Shown piece after piece: positions 32,119-45,400 of a stretch of DNA of 64,000 nt. The notes under the pieces were generated by a model. That model did no database searches. It was not told where the DNA came from and saw only the letters and a list, made by a program, of their open reading frames with translations. The first letter of the stretch is position 1. Each line of letters starts with the position of its first letter. Source of the stretch: Leuctra nigra (lineage: Eukaryota; Arthropoda; Insecta; Plecoptera; Leuctridae); NCBI GenBank assembly GCA_934045905.1, contig OW203761.1:36196964-36260963 (forward strand). The letters run 5' to 3'. The position numbers were made by a program, and so were the translations under genes.

Positions 32119-33405
32119 CTATTGCCTACGGAATCCGTTGATTGACGTGGGCTTGATCCAGTGACTAGTTTGTGGACCGCAGGATCGCAGGACTTCTGCG
32201 TAGGATTTCTCAAGACGCTTAAGTTCGGCTATGTTTTGGGACACAGTGGTGCTGGGGGCGCTGACGTAAGGTTTCTCTGTATGGCTGTTTGCTCCCTGCG
32301 AAGAACTCGCTTGTGCAGCATCGCGGTTGTACCAGGCGTTGACACCCGGTGACCCGGCCCGCGAGTTGGACGCGCTATCGTTTAGTCTCTCGGCCAACCT
32401 CGATTCACGCCGCCTACGAGAGGTGCTGTTTCCGCTTCGCGTGACTGTGGGTGATTCCATACGTTCAACTCGCTCTGCTGACAACCTTTGTTGTTTGGCA
32501 GGAGAGTTCTTCTTTGATTTCTTCTTTATACCTACGCCAATGGACAAATACTCGAGAATATCTTGCTTCGGAGGTGATTTCTTAGGAGGTTCTGTTGGTA
32601 ACTGTACAACCTTGGGTTCTATTACACTTTTGCCGGCAGCTTCTTCAATTGCCTTCCCGGGAAGCTTAGAACATTCCGGAAGACTGTTTGTAATGGCTGC
32701 CAGTTCGTCTGCAATACTCTTGGAGTCCTCCTCGGTTATGAGAGGTTCAATTTTCGGAGGGAAGTTTTCTGGCAGGTCCTCGCGAGCTGGTGTTGCAGGA
32801 GGAACTTTAGGTGCCTCCATCGCAGGCACAAAATCATCCAATAAGGGGAGCTGCTCTCCCTCATCTTTATTCTCTGCAGCACGTTTAAGAACATCGAAGA
32901 TTTCTCGGAACAATTGACGGTATTGAGGTTTCTTCCTAAATCTGCTCTCCACGGGATTGGCATCATCATAGATACTGAATTTGCAATCAGTTCCATCGGC
33001 AATGGAGCACAGGAATGATCCCGGTGGAGGATTGTTGTCTGTCTGCGTCATCTTGTTGCTGGTCTCGTCAGAGAAGCCCGATGAAGATGTCTCCGCCTCA
33101 GAAAAGTCTGTTGGAGTCATCGAGAATGTTTTTCCAGCTGGTTCGCGGGTTTGCCGAGTGATTTTCGAGTGTGTGTGCTGCTTGGCTGGGACCACAACAT
33201 CTGTTTCATGCTCGCTCTCTTCGATGTCCTTGGCATTGAAACTATTGAAGTCTCCGGACATTTGTAGCTCTTCTTGCAAAGACAGAGAGTTGGCCGTCAC
33301 CGAATGGCGCTTGCTGTCCGTTGGACGTTGCATCTGCACGAGGGCCTCGTACTTTTCAACCAGAATGCGATATGGATTGTCGTAGTGGATATGGTGACCT
33401 GAGTC
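32119..33405 (-). CDS. CDR2: CDR2 last exon (429 codons including the stop)
   Basis: Acceptor TTATGTTGCAG, stop TAG at 32119-32121. It begins with the conserved DNPYRILVEKYEALVQMQR, followed by a Ser/Thr-rich acidic region, FRKKPQYRQLFREIFDVLKR, a Pro-rich stretch, basic IKKKSKKNSPAKQQR, and a final helix NIAELKRLEKSYAEVLRS. A large antisense frame at 32327-32917 is a shadow of this exon. Confidence 0.93.
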   Translation of the reverse strand, partial: DSGHHIHYDNPYRILVEKYEALVQMQRPTDSKRHSVTANSLSLQEELQMSGDFNSFNAKDIEESEHETDVVVPAKQHTHSKITRQTREPAGKTFSMTPTDFSEAETSSSGFSDETSNKMTQTDNNPPPGSFLCSIADGTDCKFSIYDDANPVESRFRKKPQYRQLFREIFDVLKRAAENKDEGEQLPLLDDFVPAMEAPKVPPATPAREDLPENFPPKIEPLITEEDSKSIADELAAITNSLPECSKLPGKAIEEAAGKSVIEPKVVQLPTEPPKKSPPKQDILEYLSIGVGIKKKSKKNSPAKQQRLSAERVERMESPTVTRSGNSTSRRRRESRLAERLNDSASNSRAGSPGVNAWYNRDAAQASSSQGANSHTEKPYVSAPSTTVSQNIAELKRLEKSYAEVLRSCGPQTSHWIKPTSINGFRRQ

Positions 33406-36351
33406 CTGCAACATAATTCAACACAAAATTAATTAACTCATAGTATTCATAATCATAGTGAATATTCTGGGAGGAGACATTTGGTCTGCCCGTTTCCACT
33501 TTTCACAACTGACACCCAAAAGGTATAGCAGTATTTTCATTTCAGTTTTGAACTTGTTAAACATTTTAGTGGTAAAATGCTAAAAAGTGGAGACAGGTGA
33601 ACAGGGCTCTGGAGGCCAATTCTTGAGATTCACGTTTTGAAACCATGTACGTTTTCATTGTTTAAAACATAAAAAAGTTGAAGGCTAAGCAATAGTTGTC
33701 AACTGTTTCAAGTTTTTTAAACAATGCAAACATAAAACGGTTTCAAAACGTGTATCTCAAGAATTGGCCCCCTGATTTTACAATTGCATTGCTGGTCTCC
33801 TAGCAATTATTTCAATGTTAAGTATAAGGAAGAAATTGCTAGGCGACTGGCAATGGAGTTGTAGAATCAGGGGGCCAATTCTTGAGATTGAGCATTTAAG
33901 ATTGAAGAGATTGAAGCTTGATGCAAAATCATCCTCTAAAAGTTTTATCTGGATATGTACACTCCCCCAAATAATAAACGGTACTCGAAAGAAAATGAAT
34001 TGACTGATTAAGGTATGATGGCATCATCCCATGAAGTCAGTGCTAACGCATTATCTAACTCTTTTAGGTGAGCTCTGATTTCATTGATAATAACAAGGAT
34101 TGATTGTCAAGGAACCGGCCCAGCAGCCAATACGTTTTGTACCAAGTACCGTTTATTATTTGGGGGAGTGTACCTGTCAGTATACAACTACTAGTTACAA
34201 CTACAAACAATCGTAGGTATTAATGGTCGACATATTTGTCAACTACTATGTATGACATGATGATTTTGTTGACGAGAACCTTAATGACCGACCTACAATT
34301 GAATCGTAACTTAGAAAGTTAAACATGTGTTTTGAAATACAACCAAGAATTGGGGGAGGGCCACCCAATCACCTGCCTAGTCCAGACCTGCATATAGGGC
34401 AATTAAAAAAAAATCAGTACCTAGTACCTATATTTATTTAACCTATTTTAAAAACTCTTGGTGGCTTTGCCCCCCTCTTGGGTATGCCTGGAATCACTTT
34501 TGAAAAGTTTGAAAATCAATTCAAGGTTGACATTTGGACTTGCACATAACTCTGATATGGACTGCAGTGGAACCAACCTCTATTTGTAGAATAACTGTGC
34601 TACGATGCGTCTCACTGGCCAGCGAGTTGACGATGCTTACATCTTCCTCCTCCTCGTGGTCCATGAGCAATGACAGTTCATCTTGGTCGCGAGAGTCAAC
34701 GAGGTGTCTGCATTTGCGGCACAAATGTCCTAGCCTGCAACAAGTTCAGTTCAAAATAAATTACAAGAACAACAAGAATTCATTTATTTCAATTCAGTAC
34801 CTACTACATAGCATATTTTGTATAATAGTACATGTTTTAAAATTCTTTCATATTATCATAAATCTAACATAATTAGCAGAGTGCAATACATCATTATTAA
34901 TTTAATCAGGTGGTCTAATTAAAAATTCATTTTATGAATCTCATAAATGCTCATCATTCTGCTTCAAATGAGATGGTTTTATGATTTAATTATTTTATGG
35001 ACAAATTATTGTTGGGTTCAGACCGGAGATAGCACTTGTAAATAGATGAAGTTTACAAATGAAGAATTGTTGGTTGCCACGCAATATGTATTATTATATT
35101 CTAGAAATTACCTGACTTCTTCAAGCATAGAGGTCTCTTCTTGCATTAACATGTTGGCTTCCTTCGGACTGCGATTTGCTAGTTGCTCTTCTAAAGAATT
35201 GTTGTCCTGCAGAAAACAAAGAACACCCATCGGTCAGGTTCATCACTAAATGAAACTAAACTATAGCAGTTCCCTAAATCCTTGGTCCTTTAAAGATACA
35301 TGTAATTTTAAGCATATTTATACACGAAATTGAAGTCGAGGCAGATTGAATTTGCTGCAGCAAATTTCTAAAGTAGGTAAGTGCTGTCGCGTGTGAAGGG
35401 GTTGCCTCAACCTTCAAACCTTCAACCAAAAACAGCGTTTTCGAGAGAAATTTGCAATATTTTATGGTCCCAGACGGACATTAAAGTATTGAAATTGAAA
35501 AATCGGCTCGTGGAGAAGACTGGGAGTGCCAGCAGACATCCCCTTCGCGGTTTGCGAGAATTGAATTGCAGTTAAGTTCGTAAATGGGGTTAAAAATTAA
35601 CCAATGAGAAACGAGTGCAGTCGACCGCTATCATACTTAATAAAATGTAAAATGCTTCCACACCTCTAGGTCACTTAATTCGCTTTTGCTTAACTCCATT
35701 TCAATTATTTAAATATACACTATCTTCATATAACATCAACTGAAAGAAAATTGACAGGGAAGGCAATGACATTTCATAACAGCTGATCAGCTGAGCAAGA
35801 TCGACGTCATGATTGTGAGTGACGTTTTACCACCCTTACTCCTTGGCTGAAAAATAACTCCATTTACGAACTTAACTGCAATTCAATTCTCGCTCCCGGC
35901 GAATAGCCATTCCAATTTTGTAATTTCTGCTGTAGGGCTGCCATAAAATGAGTTATGGCGTTTTGAAGAGGCACCACTTAGGCGTCACGATGTACTCGTA
36001 TTAAAAGTTAAAATATAAACCCCGGGGTCTTCCGGTTTTGTCACCCCCCCCCCCCCCCCCCTCCCGAGATGGTAGACCATGGTAGACGTTCCCACGCACC
36101 TAGCAAGAGTGAGTCGGTTATAGGCATTTATTTTGGAACTGAAAAACATAATCATAAGAAACTAGTTGACCCGCCCGGCGTTGCTCGGGAAATTGTTTTT
36201 TTAGGGTGAAGGGGTGGTCAGAGGGATGGGGTAGTTTTTCTAGGTTATTCGCAATTCGCAGAGTTATGAAGGGTAATTGTTTGGTTGAGATCGGTCAAAG
36301 GGTGTAGGAGTAGATGAAGAACAGACAGACGTTCTACTATAGATAATCTAT

Positions 36352-36428
<77 letters not shown>

Positions 36429-39400
36429 TGTAAAACAAGGAATAAACTATTTTGCCCGTAGCACACACTTAAATTGAGCGCCTGGGGGGTGGGGGTAAAT
36501 CATCTTTCATCTGTTCCATCCTAAGATCTCGATTAGAGATGAGAGGAAATGGTGAGATATTATCCTACTAGCCGCCTAGAGACTAGATAACGCCAGGGAG
36601 ACCCACCTTCCATAGAGCTGCCAGCTTTTCCTCGAGATCCGCGATTCTGCGTTGCTCCTGGGACCTCTGCGCCATGACCTCCCGCAGCTGCGCCATCAAG
36701 CCGACCATCTTGTCCTCGTCCGCGTCACGCTCGTCGACGTCGTCGAGCCTGTCGTCACCGCCCGTCTCGGCTGGCGACGACGCGACCCCCTGGTCGGAGC
36801 ACAACGACGTCGTGCGGCATTGGCGACGCCGGAACGTCTCCTGATGCAGGGTGACCTCGTCGACACGTCGCTGCAGTTCCTCGCACCGCACCTCCAACGT
36901 ATCGTTGCTCGACGTCAGGCTGAGCCGGAGGAGAGAGTCAAGATGTTAGCTAATTGATTTGGAATACGATTGTAGGAATTTAATGTGCCGATGAGGAAGC
37001 TTATGAACAGTAATGAAATGCGAATTAAATCAATTTATACAATTGTTACTGATTTTTTCCTATCTCAAGAAAATGAGAATTATTGGTGGAAAGGGATTTG
37101 AAGGCGAAAAGGCTACCAAATAGTTTCTCTTTATGATGATTAATAAATTAATTAGTATCGCTTTTGCATGTCACGTTCCAAAATTGGTGTAAGACCGATT
37201 AAATCAATAGACATGGTACCAAATGCGCATAATAAAACTCGTATTTTCATGGCTGAATTGTTTTCGGGAGTAAGTACTTTCTTCCCCGCAAAGACGACTT
37301 ACCTCTTGATCGCCTTCTTGTCTGCGGCGGATTCCGAAACATGTCTCTGGTTGTCGCTTTCAAGATCCTGGATGCTGATTTCTAATTGCTCGTAGATGCG
37401 TAGGCGAGAATCATTTACTTCTCGCAGCGCCGCGGTCTGTTTGGTCAAATACTGGAAGAAAACAGATTAGAAACTTTTAATTTCGTGTTAAATAATCTCG
37501 AGCAAAGTTAGGATCGATCAATGTGTGTGTATAAAAGTTTCGTTTCAATTCTAAAACGGATCATTGGATTGGGAACCAGAAATCCAGCGAAGCGGTTGAA
37601 TCTATGGCGCGATCAGTGAAGGGAAAAGGCGACAAATTGTCGGCCACAATCATTTGAGGAGAGTTGTTTTTTTCTGCTGCTCTTCAGTCGGCGTGTAATC
37701 GGACAAGGCCGTCATGAATCGGTGATGTGCAGTCTATTGGAACCACACAATAATACCAATCGGATCTAGACAGAGATCTGGGAATATTTACCTCGATTTC
37801 TTGCGTCTGGTCGTCGACGATGTGCTGGCATTGACGCAGCTCTTTCTCCAGCGTTTTGTTTCTGTCCAGGAGTGTTTTACCGAGCTCGGCGGCGAGCTGC
37901 AAGTCTGCAAATGACAGGAAACAATTTCAATCAGATGGAGATCAAATACATTAATAATAGTAACCTTCGTATTTGTGGAGATTTATCACAGCTCGGTTTG
38001 CGAGGTTAACAACCGCCTTTTACATATATACCGGATTCTTATTTCTTATTGTTTTAGTACCTAGGTATTCATTATTTTTTTCTTTAAAATTTTGTGATTA
38101 CTTTATTTATCAGCAAGTGATTTTTAAGATTTTCCATGTTTTTGTGAATTTTACAAGAACAGCAAATGTGTAACAAGAGCTTGTTGCACAACAAGAGTTT
38201 AATAAGATTTCGTGTGCCGGTACGCGTTATAAATTATATCTCCTTGTATTGTGTGCTCTTGTACTTTGCTGTGAACTTATTTCTTATCTAAGAATGTAAG
38301 TAAAACCGAGTAAAATAGTGGACTCAGTGAGAGCTAAGGTGCATCATTTATCTTTTACACAATACATCCCGACATGATCGTATTTGTTTCCTTATGGAGG
38401 AAGTATTAAAACTTTACTTTGTAACAGTTGCAACAAAATGTTTAAAATCTAGAGACATTAGTAAAAAAAGTGCCAGCAAACGTTACAATAAACATTTGAT
38501 ACGCAGCGTTTGTTCGCCCCTCTCCTTTCTTCGGTTATTTTTCGGGTTTAAAACTTCCTGGGTTAATAACCGAATCAAACGTGGTTAATCAATCAATCAG
38601 TTCTTATTACTAATTGCCATTTTTACAACAAGGTAGGTACCTATTGGATAATCTAGGAATTATATTTTTATGTACGAATAATAAAGTAAATTACATTTAC
38701 ACCATAACATTACGAATGCACTATAATTTATTAAAGTGACTTGCTAATGTCACCACTTAAAACTACAAGACGCAGATTTTTTCACGTATGATCAAACAAA
38801 TAATGACAGTTATTGAAAAATATGTCACGAGGACGAGAGGATTTGAAAATACGAAAAAAAAACATATTCCCTCACCAACGACAACGCACTGAACTCAAAA
38901 GAGTGACAATTGAATTGATCGTTGTATGAAAAGTAAGCCCGCCTATAATTGTATAATTCTGGTTTATCGCGGCTTTTATGTCAAGGATTTGTTTGCAATT
39001 TCGTGTCGATAAGCGAACTATTTGTATTGAATGTAGGACGTATGGTTTACGGGTTTACCGTCCAATCAATTGTCCAATAGTCATAATACCTCGTATGTGG
39101 TTAGCCGAGCCCTGCATCGTGGGTAGCGAGTAAAGAGACAATGTTGCAAGACAATCAAGATGGTACTTACGTATTTAGCTGTTAGGTATGCTAATTTTAA
39201 AAATAGCTGTGCATACCTATTCCTATTTAAATATTTCATTTTACGATTGCATGTACAATCAAGGGTTCTACTAAGTATGAATTTCTAGTACCTATCTTTT
39301 AGTATTGCAACAACGTTTTTATGTTGAATTTAGTGTAGGTACCTATAGATACCTAGACTTATTCTTCAAGATGTTAGTATCAATTTTCTAAGTCAATACA

Positions 39401-42400
39401 AGAAACACGTGTTACCACCTGTTTCAATACTATTCGTACCTAACATAACAATCTGAATCGTTAACATTATTCCTTATAGTTTTTAGTAAGAAATCTTTCG
39501 TGTAATTAGGGTGGAATTCTCGTACAAAACCTTAAACCTACATGTCGGTAACGCACGCAACAATCGCTCAAAATGTGTGTGCGTCTATATTAATTTTGTC
39601 AAACAGAAGAGGGTATAATTAAATGAATCAGGTGTTAACTCCATAGAACATCAAGTGCGTTGACTTCCCAGTAATTATTGTCTCGAACAATACTTGAGTG
39701 CAGTTGCTTCGCCTTTGCATGTACATAACACTATTACGTGTAAGTTAATTAACGATGATTTGTTTCCGCATTCACACAGCTGGCAGAAGGAAGCTATCGG
39801 CGTGCTTTATGAAACATAATCTCAGTGACCACTTTAGAACGGCGTTGTTTTGTCGAGACAGAACACAATCCACAACTTTCCCTCAATATTACGTTTTTTT
39901 TCCTGAGATTTCATTCATGTTGGTTTATTGGAATTCTTCCGTGTCCTTGTATTCATCAGATTTGTATCGGTCCTCGAACTTGGTACTTCCCCAAAACTGA
40001 AATTTGGTTTTAGTCATTTTGTTCATCTTCGAAAATCCACTATAATATTGCATTCAGATTATACTCATATCTTGAAAATATTTGGGATGAAAATGGATGG
40101 CCATATACGTCCTTCTATTTTATTTGTCTTGGCAGCGGTACAAAAGGTTCTTATACTCTACATTCTGCGTCCCCAACTACGAATTTATTATTGAGCAATG
40201 CAGATACGTGATTTCGAAAAAAAAAAAAACGAATTTGGATTCATTCAAACAGAACACGACTCCCATGTGATCTTGGTAAATGTATTATTATATTGTGGTT
40301 TCTTCAGCTGCTATGCCCATTTGTAATGCTTCAATGTTCACGCACATATTAGTATGTGTTCTTGATTCAGTTACATAATTCTCAACAACAGAAACAGATG
40401 ACAAACAATGAGGTTACTTCTGTAAATTGTCTGTTATTACGTGAAACTATTTTTTCTCTTGCAACAGTTTGTTTCCACAAATGTTCTCTAACAATTAATT
40501 TAAATGTTGAAACGCAACGAAATATTGTCTTTTACTGTCCTCCTATGGGAGTGAGAGAACGTAGCAATTCCAACCTCATCGTAAAACCAACTACAATGTC
40601 CATAATTATTGTAATTAATATATAGACTAATCATTTAGACTGCCTTTATTAATTGTTTTGTACCACATCTGAGATCGAATTCTTTTATAATTATATAATT
40701 TCTTCACAATCACTGCACGACTTACATTGTCTTTGCCTCTCGAGATAAGATGACCGGAAATTAAAAGATGAGTTTCATCAATAAATAATACAATTAAAAA
40801 GTCCTAAATCTACATCAAGACGTGTACCATTATAATAAGCAAATTTCTTATGGTCTAAATTCCGTCCTCACTCCAATTAACACTGCGATTTCGCTGATAA
40901 TCGCTGCAAATTTTCATTTCTAGATCACTTAGCTATAAGAAACCTAAGTAAAAATGATGATATCTGCATTTCAATCCAATTAAAATACCTTCGGGGCCTT
41001 GCAGACACTCCAACTCTATCGAATAATCCCAATAATCCATGGAGCTAAGCGTCGCAGCATCCCACATCTCCGGCTTCTTGTCACTCATCTTGCCACTGCA
41101 CTGTTTGCACCTCAACAATCAACTGGCGATCACATCACAATCCGAAGCGTCGACACTGTCGGGCATCGCAGACGCGACTGAAATGCGAAGGCTGATGGCA
41201 ACAGACCAACTGAACGAGCGATTCTTTCACCAATCTGCGACGAGCGAAGCGTGAATAGTGGCTGATTTACAGGGAAAGTATTGGAGCTTAGAACAACGGC
41301 TATGGAATATTGGTACGATATGGATCACTACCAATAAAATCGATTTGATTAAAAATTTTGGTAAACCACTAGTCCGACATGATTTCTCATAGTCATCTGA
41401 GAAGTCCATATAATCGCGTATGCACGTATTTGCAGCTAACGTAACAGAACATGATTCATTTCCTAGTGAACCAGAAAGAAACTATAGGCATTTCAAATAG
41501 TAAGTAGGAATTCGAAAAAAACATGCAACTATTTACAAACTGATTTACTAATATTATAATCGTAATTATTAATTGCTACGTTGATGAAGGTATTTGCACC
41601 ATGAGGAAGTGATTTTCCAAAGAAATATCGAAAAGGTGATGGCATAAAAGCAGTACCGTTTCAAAACTAATGGTGCTTCGTGCCGTTGCCCGATGAACGA
41701 TGAAAAGGCCGTCTGTAATACTCATCGACTGATTATAAAGAAGCTGCAAGATGAAGTGAGATTGCATGATTGGAACTAGACAAGAACCCCCTGGGAGATG
41801 TGTGTGGGAAACTTGAAGAACACAAGTGACTATTATTTAGCCGATTACGCGCGTCATTGCAAATATACTACATGAACAACTTCATGCCATGGGGTTTGGT
41901 ATCAATAGACTTGATTTTACTCTCGGAGAGTACTCGGTTACTACTCCCAAAAATGTTTCAATTACTCTAAAACTCCATTATCCTCCTCAGACCCCTGGTA
42001 TCCTGTAGGATACACAAAATGTGACCTACTTCGGTATTTATTTGCTGAGCCACCGAAGTCGTAGGAACTTGCAGTTCAGTATTTTTAGATGTAACATAGG
42101 TTGAAGCACCCAACAGAATTTTTTTGAAGATTGTATGTTATAGGTCAACGCTGTGCCAATCATCTGAATATTAGCTGTCAAAAAATGGCCGCAATTGCAA
42201 AACCCATTTTACAATAATTTCAATTAAATTGTAATTATTCATTGTGGAATACAAAAAATAAATGTTTTATTTCTTCAATGACATAACAAAACATCATAGA
42301 TTATATTTGATTTTTTTGATTTTTTAATTTTCACACCGTAATAATGCTTTTTTAATTAGTCAATAAAAATAAAAAAATAATTAAAACATAAAAAAATGAC

Positions 42401-45400
42401 AAAAATTGTTTTTTTTAGATTTTTTTTGAATTTTTTCAAGTGATTTTCTCTTTGGAATTTTTTTTTTACTAAAATCCGGGCAAAAAAAATATGCTTGGGT
42501 TTGAGGAGGACACTTGAACTTATTTTCGAATAAGTGCAACGCTCCTCGAGAGAAAGGACAGAGAATCTGCAAAAGTGCTTTATTTCTTGGTGGGTTTATT
42601 AGTTTTGACTGCGAAAGCTTTCAAGTTATAAAACAAATCATCATTCAGGTCAGACTACAAAGTATTCTTGTGACAAATTAAAAGTGATTAAACTCATAAA
42701 CCCCTTTGAGCCAATTTTTTTACATTCTATTTCCATTATCTCGTGGTAAGCACAGAAAACTAATTTTAATCAAAAATGCAGTGGGAAAAGCAGGAAATTA
42801 ATGAAAGTAAGTCAAGAGTAACATCGTGATATGAGCACAAGATACGCAAGAAGAAGTGTAAGTAGAATGGGTGTAAGTACGTAAGTCGATATGTAATCTG
42901 ACTTTACTTTGTTCTCTAACATACACAGATGAAACGCAGCCAAGTGTATCCATATTACTTTCAGACTGCAACTTGTAAGTTGCACTTGATGCAGATTAGA
43001 ATATTATTACGCGTGATTCATGGTTATATACACCGATCAAGTGTCAAGGTAGACTTTTATTAAAATTGCTATGAGTTTTTACTTCACCGCGACCAATTAT
43101 TTACACTGTGCGAAGCGTATAAATTGAGTAGAATGGAATTGGTAGTTTTGCACTATCATTGTGGGAAAATTGGCAACGCATCGGCCATTTTGAAGACATC
43201 AGAAGATGATTCCGTAAAAAATTATTGTATTACTAACTCTTACATAGAATGGGTAATGACAAATACAGTGACAAGGTAGCATCTGTAGACTGTAAATATT
43301 ATCAGGTGTACATTGACATCACAACTAATCATATTTTTTTCCTATCTTATTTTGAAATTAACGTTTTCCTACAAGTCACGAAAGCCGATGCTTCCAGTTA
43401 TCTACAAGGTTACTTACTAAACATGTAATAAAACGATCAACACAAAGCTGTCACGACTTCAATCCAGTTAAGAAAATGAAATGGAATTTACGAATCATCC
43501 AAAAAATCGACCAAGACGATCCACTATACGCCATTTATACGTCACGAAGATATGTCCAACGAGACCCGACGTGACCAACTCGCAACTCCATTGTCGTGCA
43601 TGAACATAACATGAAATATTAACATATCTATGGACATGTCAATACACCTCAGTTATTTAGTATTTACTTACTAGAGGCTATTGACGAAGAAACGTGAATA
43701 TAGCGAATGCCAATAGTTATGTACTTCAGAGGTAGTAGGCCCAATGTCTTGGTGTCACAATTTCAAATAGGATTTTGATGAAGACATAATTATGTTATTG
43801 AGGTTACCTAAAGAATCATTGACACGGACGTCTATCTACCTCTCCTGAGATACAAAGTTGTATACCTACATTAGTCCATTCCATTCACAGGATATTGTTG
43901 TAATAATACCATGTTTTATTTCTATAAGTTAAATTACATAATTTATGTCGGGTCATGTCTGTCAAAGTATCAACTAATCAATACCATGAGGTCAAGTTAG
44001 GCCAGCATGTACTCTTATTTTGCAACTGAATTGTAGAGAGAGCAAATTAAATTTCATGACAGCTACTGAAACGTCAATTCAAAGTACCTATCTAGTTCAC
44101 TCACGTAAGGATATCCAAGTACAAACAGACATTTTAAGCCGTAAACTTACATTTACACAATTCCCTCTGCCCTAGTTAGTAGACGTGAAATGTTTTTAAG
44201 TGAATTATTTGAATGGCCACGGTCAAGGCAATGTCACGCACGCCAGCAATTATTGGCACGGGAACAGTTTGAATGTCAGTTGACAGTTATGTTGGCATCA
44301 AAATGTCCATCGCTTGATTCTTCTAGATGATTAATTTTGGCTCGGGACATGGGTATGTCATGGCCAACATTTCATGATATAAACAGACTCAGGGGTGAAG
44401 CGAATGACGACTGTAAAAAAACACGTCATAGAAATATCAAGGCTTCAATGACAGAAGACTTCAGAGGGCGCGAGCCGCTTATAAATAAAGCTACACAGAA
44501 CGTTTTCTTGGAACAACATCGACTTGATGTTTACTTGAACGGTTGATTCCAGGGATGTTCGGGGAGGGTAAACCTCATCCCTTGTAAATAACTGCTTAAA
44601 ATGTATTAAAAAAATCTCCACTGCCTTCTTTGGAATTTTGAGAAAAATTTCAAAATACAGTACTTGAGTATTTTTCAACAAGCTGAATATAGGTTTGTTG
44701 AGAAAATTTGGGGGATCAATTTGACCCCTGTTTTTGTGGGTATTTGCGTTTGGAAAAGTTGTTTTCGCTCTCATTTTCATATAATATAAGATCATATTTT
44801 CTATGAATTTTCACACGTATGCCTATATTACTGTTTTGTGTATTTGTAATGCGGAATGCCCACAAAAACACTATTTCTTTTATAAAATCATTTTCTATAT
44901 ATATGCTTGGTCAATGGTCAGTAATTGTAAAATGTCGGCAGTCGGCCCACAATTTCATCAGTGGAAAATGTCAAACTTATCTCTTATTATCATCAGTATC
45001 ATGTAAGTTTAAAAGTACTACATAAACAAGTAGCTAATAACAATACACTGTACTTCACACCTCATTTCTTAATTGATCGGCGGTAGATAAATACTAGTTT
45101 AAATGTAACCATTGTTGTTAATAACGAATTAATTACCAACAATAGCAATATTTCTCATCATTGAATGTTTCATAAACTTTCGATTTTCTCATTCGTACTC
45201 GATGGACTCAAAAGTGTGAATATTCATTTAATCTATGCATTGTTAATTTACTAACCAAGAGGTCATGAGATGGTAAAAACAAAATTCGGCCAAAAGTGAT
45301 TTGGTTAGATTGTTAGATAAATTAACAGACTTCCAAACACGGAAGATACTACATTCGAGAGGTTGAACAATGGCCTTGCACATCCGGCGGAAATGTGCAA

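Noticed and set aside
32327..32917. 196-codon plus-strand frame
   Set aside because: Antisense shadow of the CDR2 last exon, which has family motifs and matching splice phases.
36245..36466. Poly-isoleucine frame
   Set aside because: Translation of a (TTA)n microsatellite.
41119..41250. Joining CDR2 exon 1A to exon 1B as consecutive coding exons
   Set aside because: 1A leaves phase 1, while the region upstream of 1B's ATG has an in-frame stop and the available acceptors put the joined frame into a stop.
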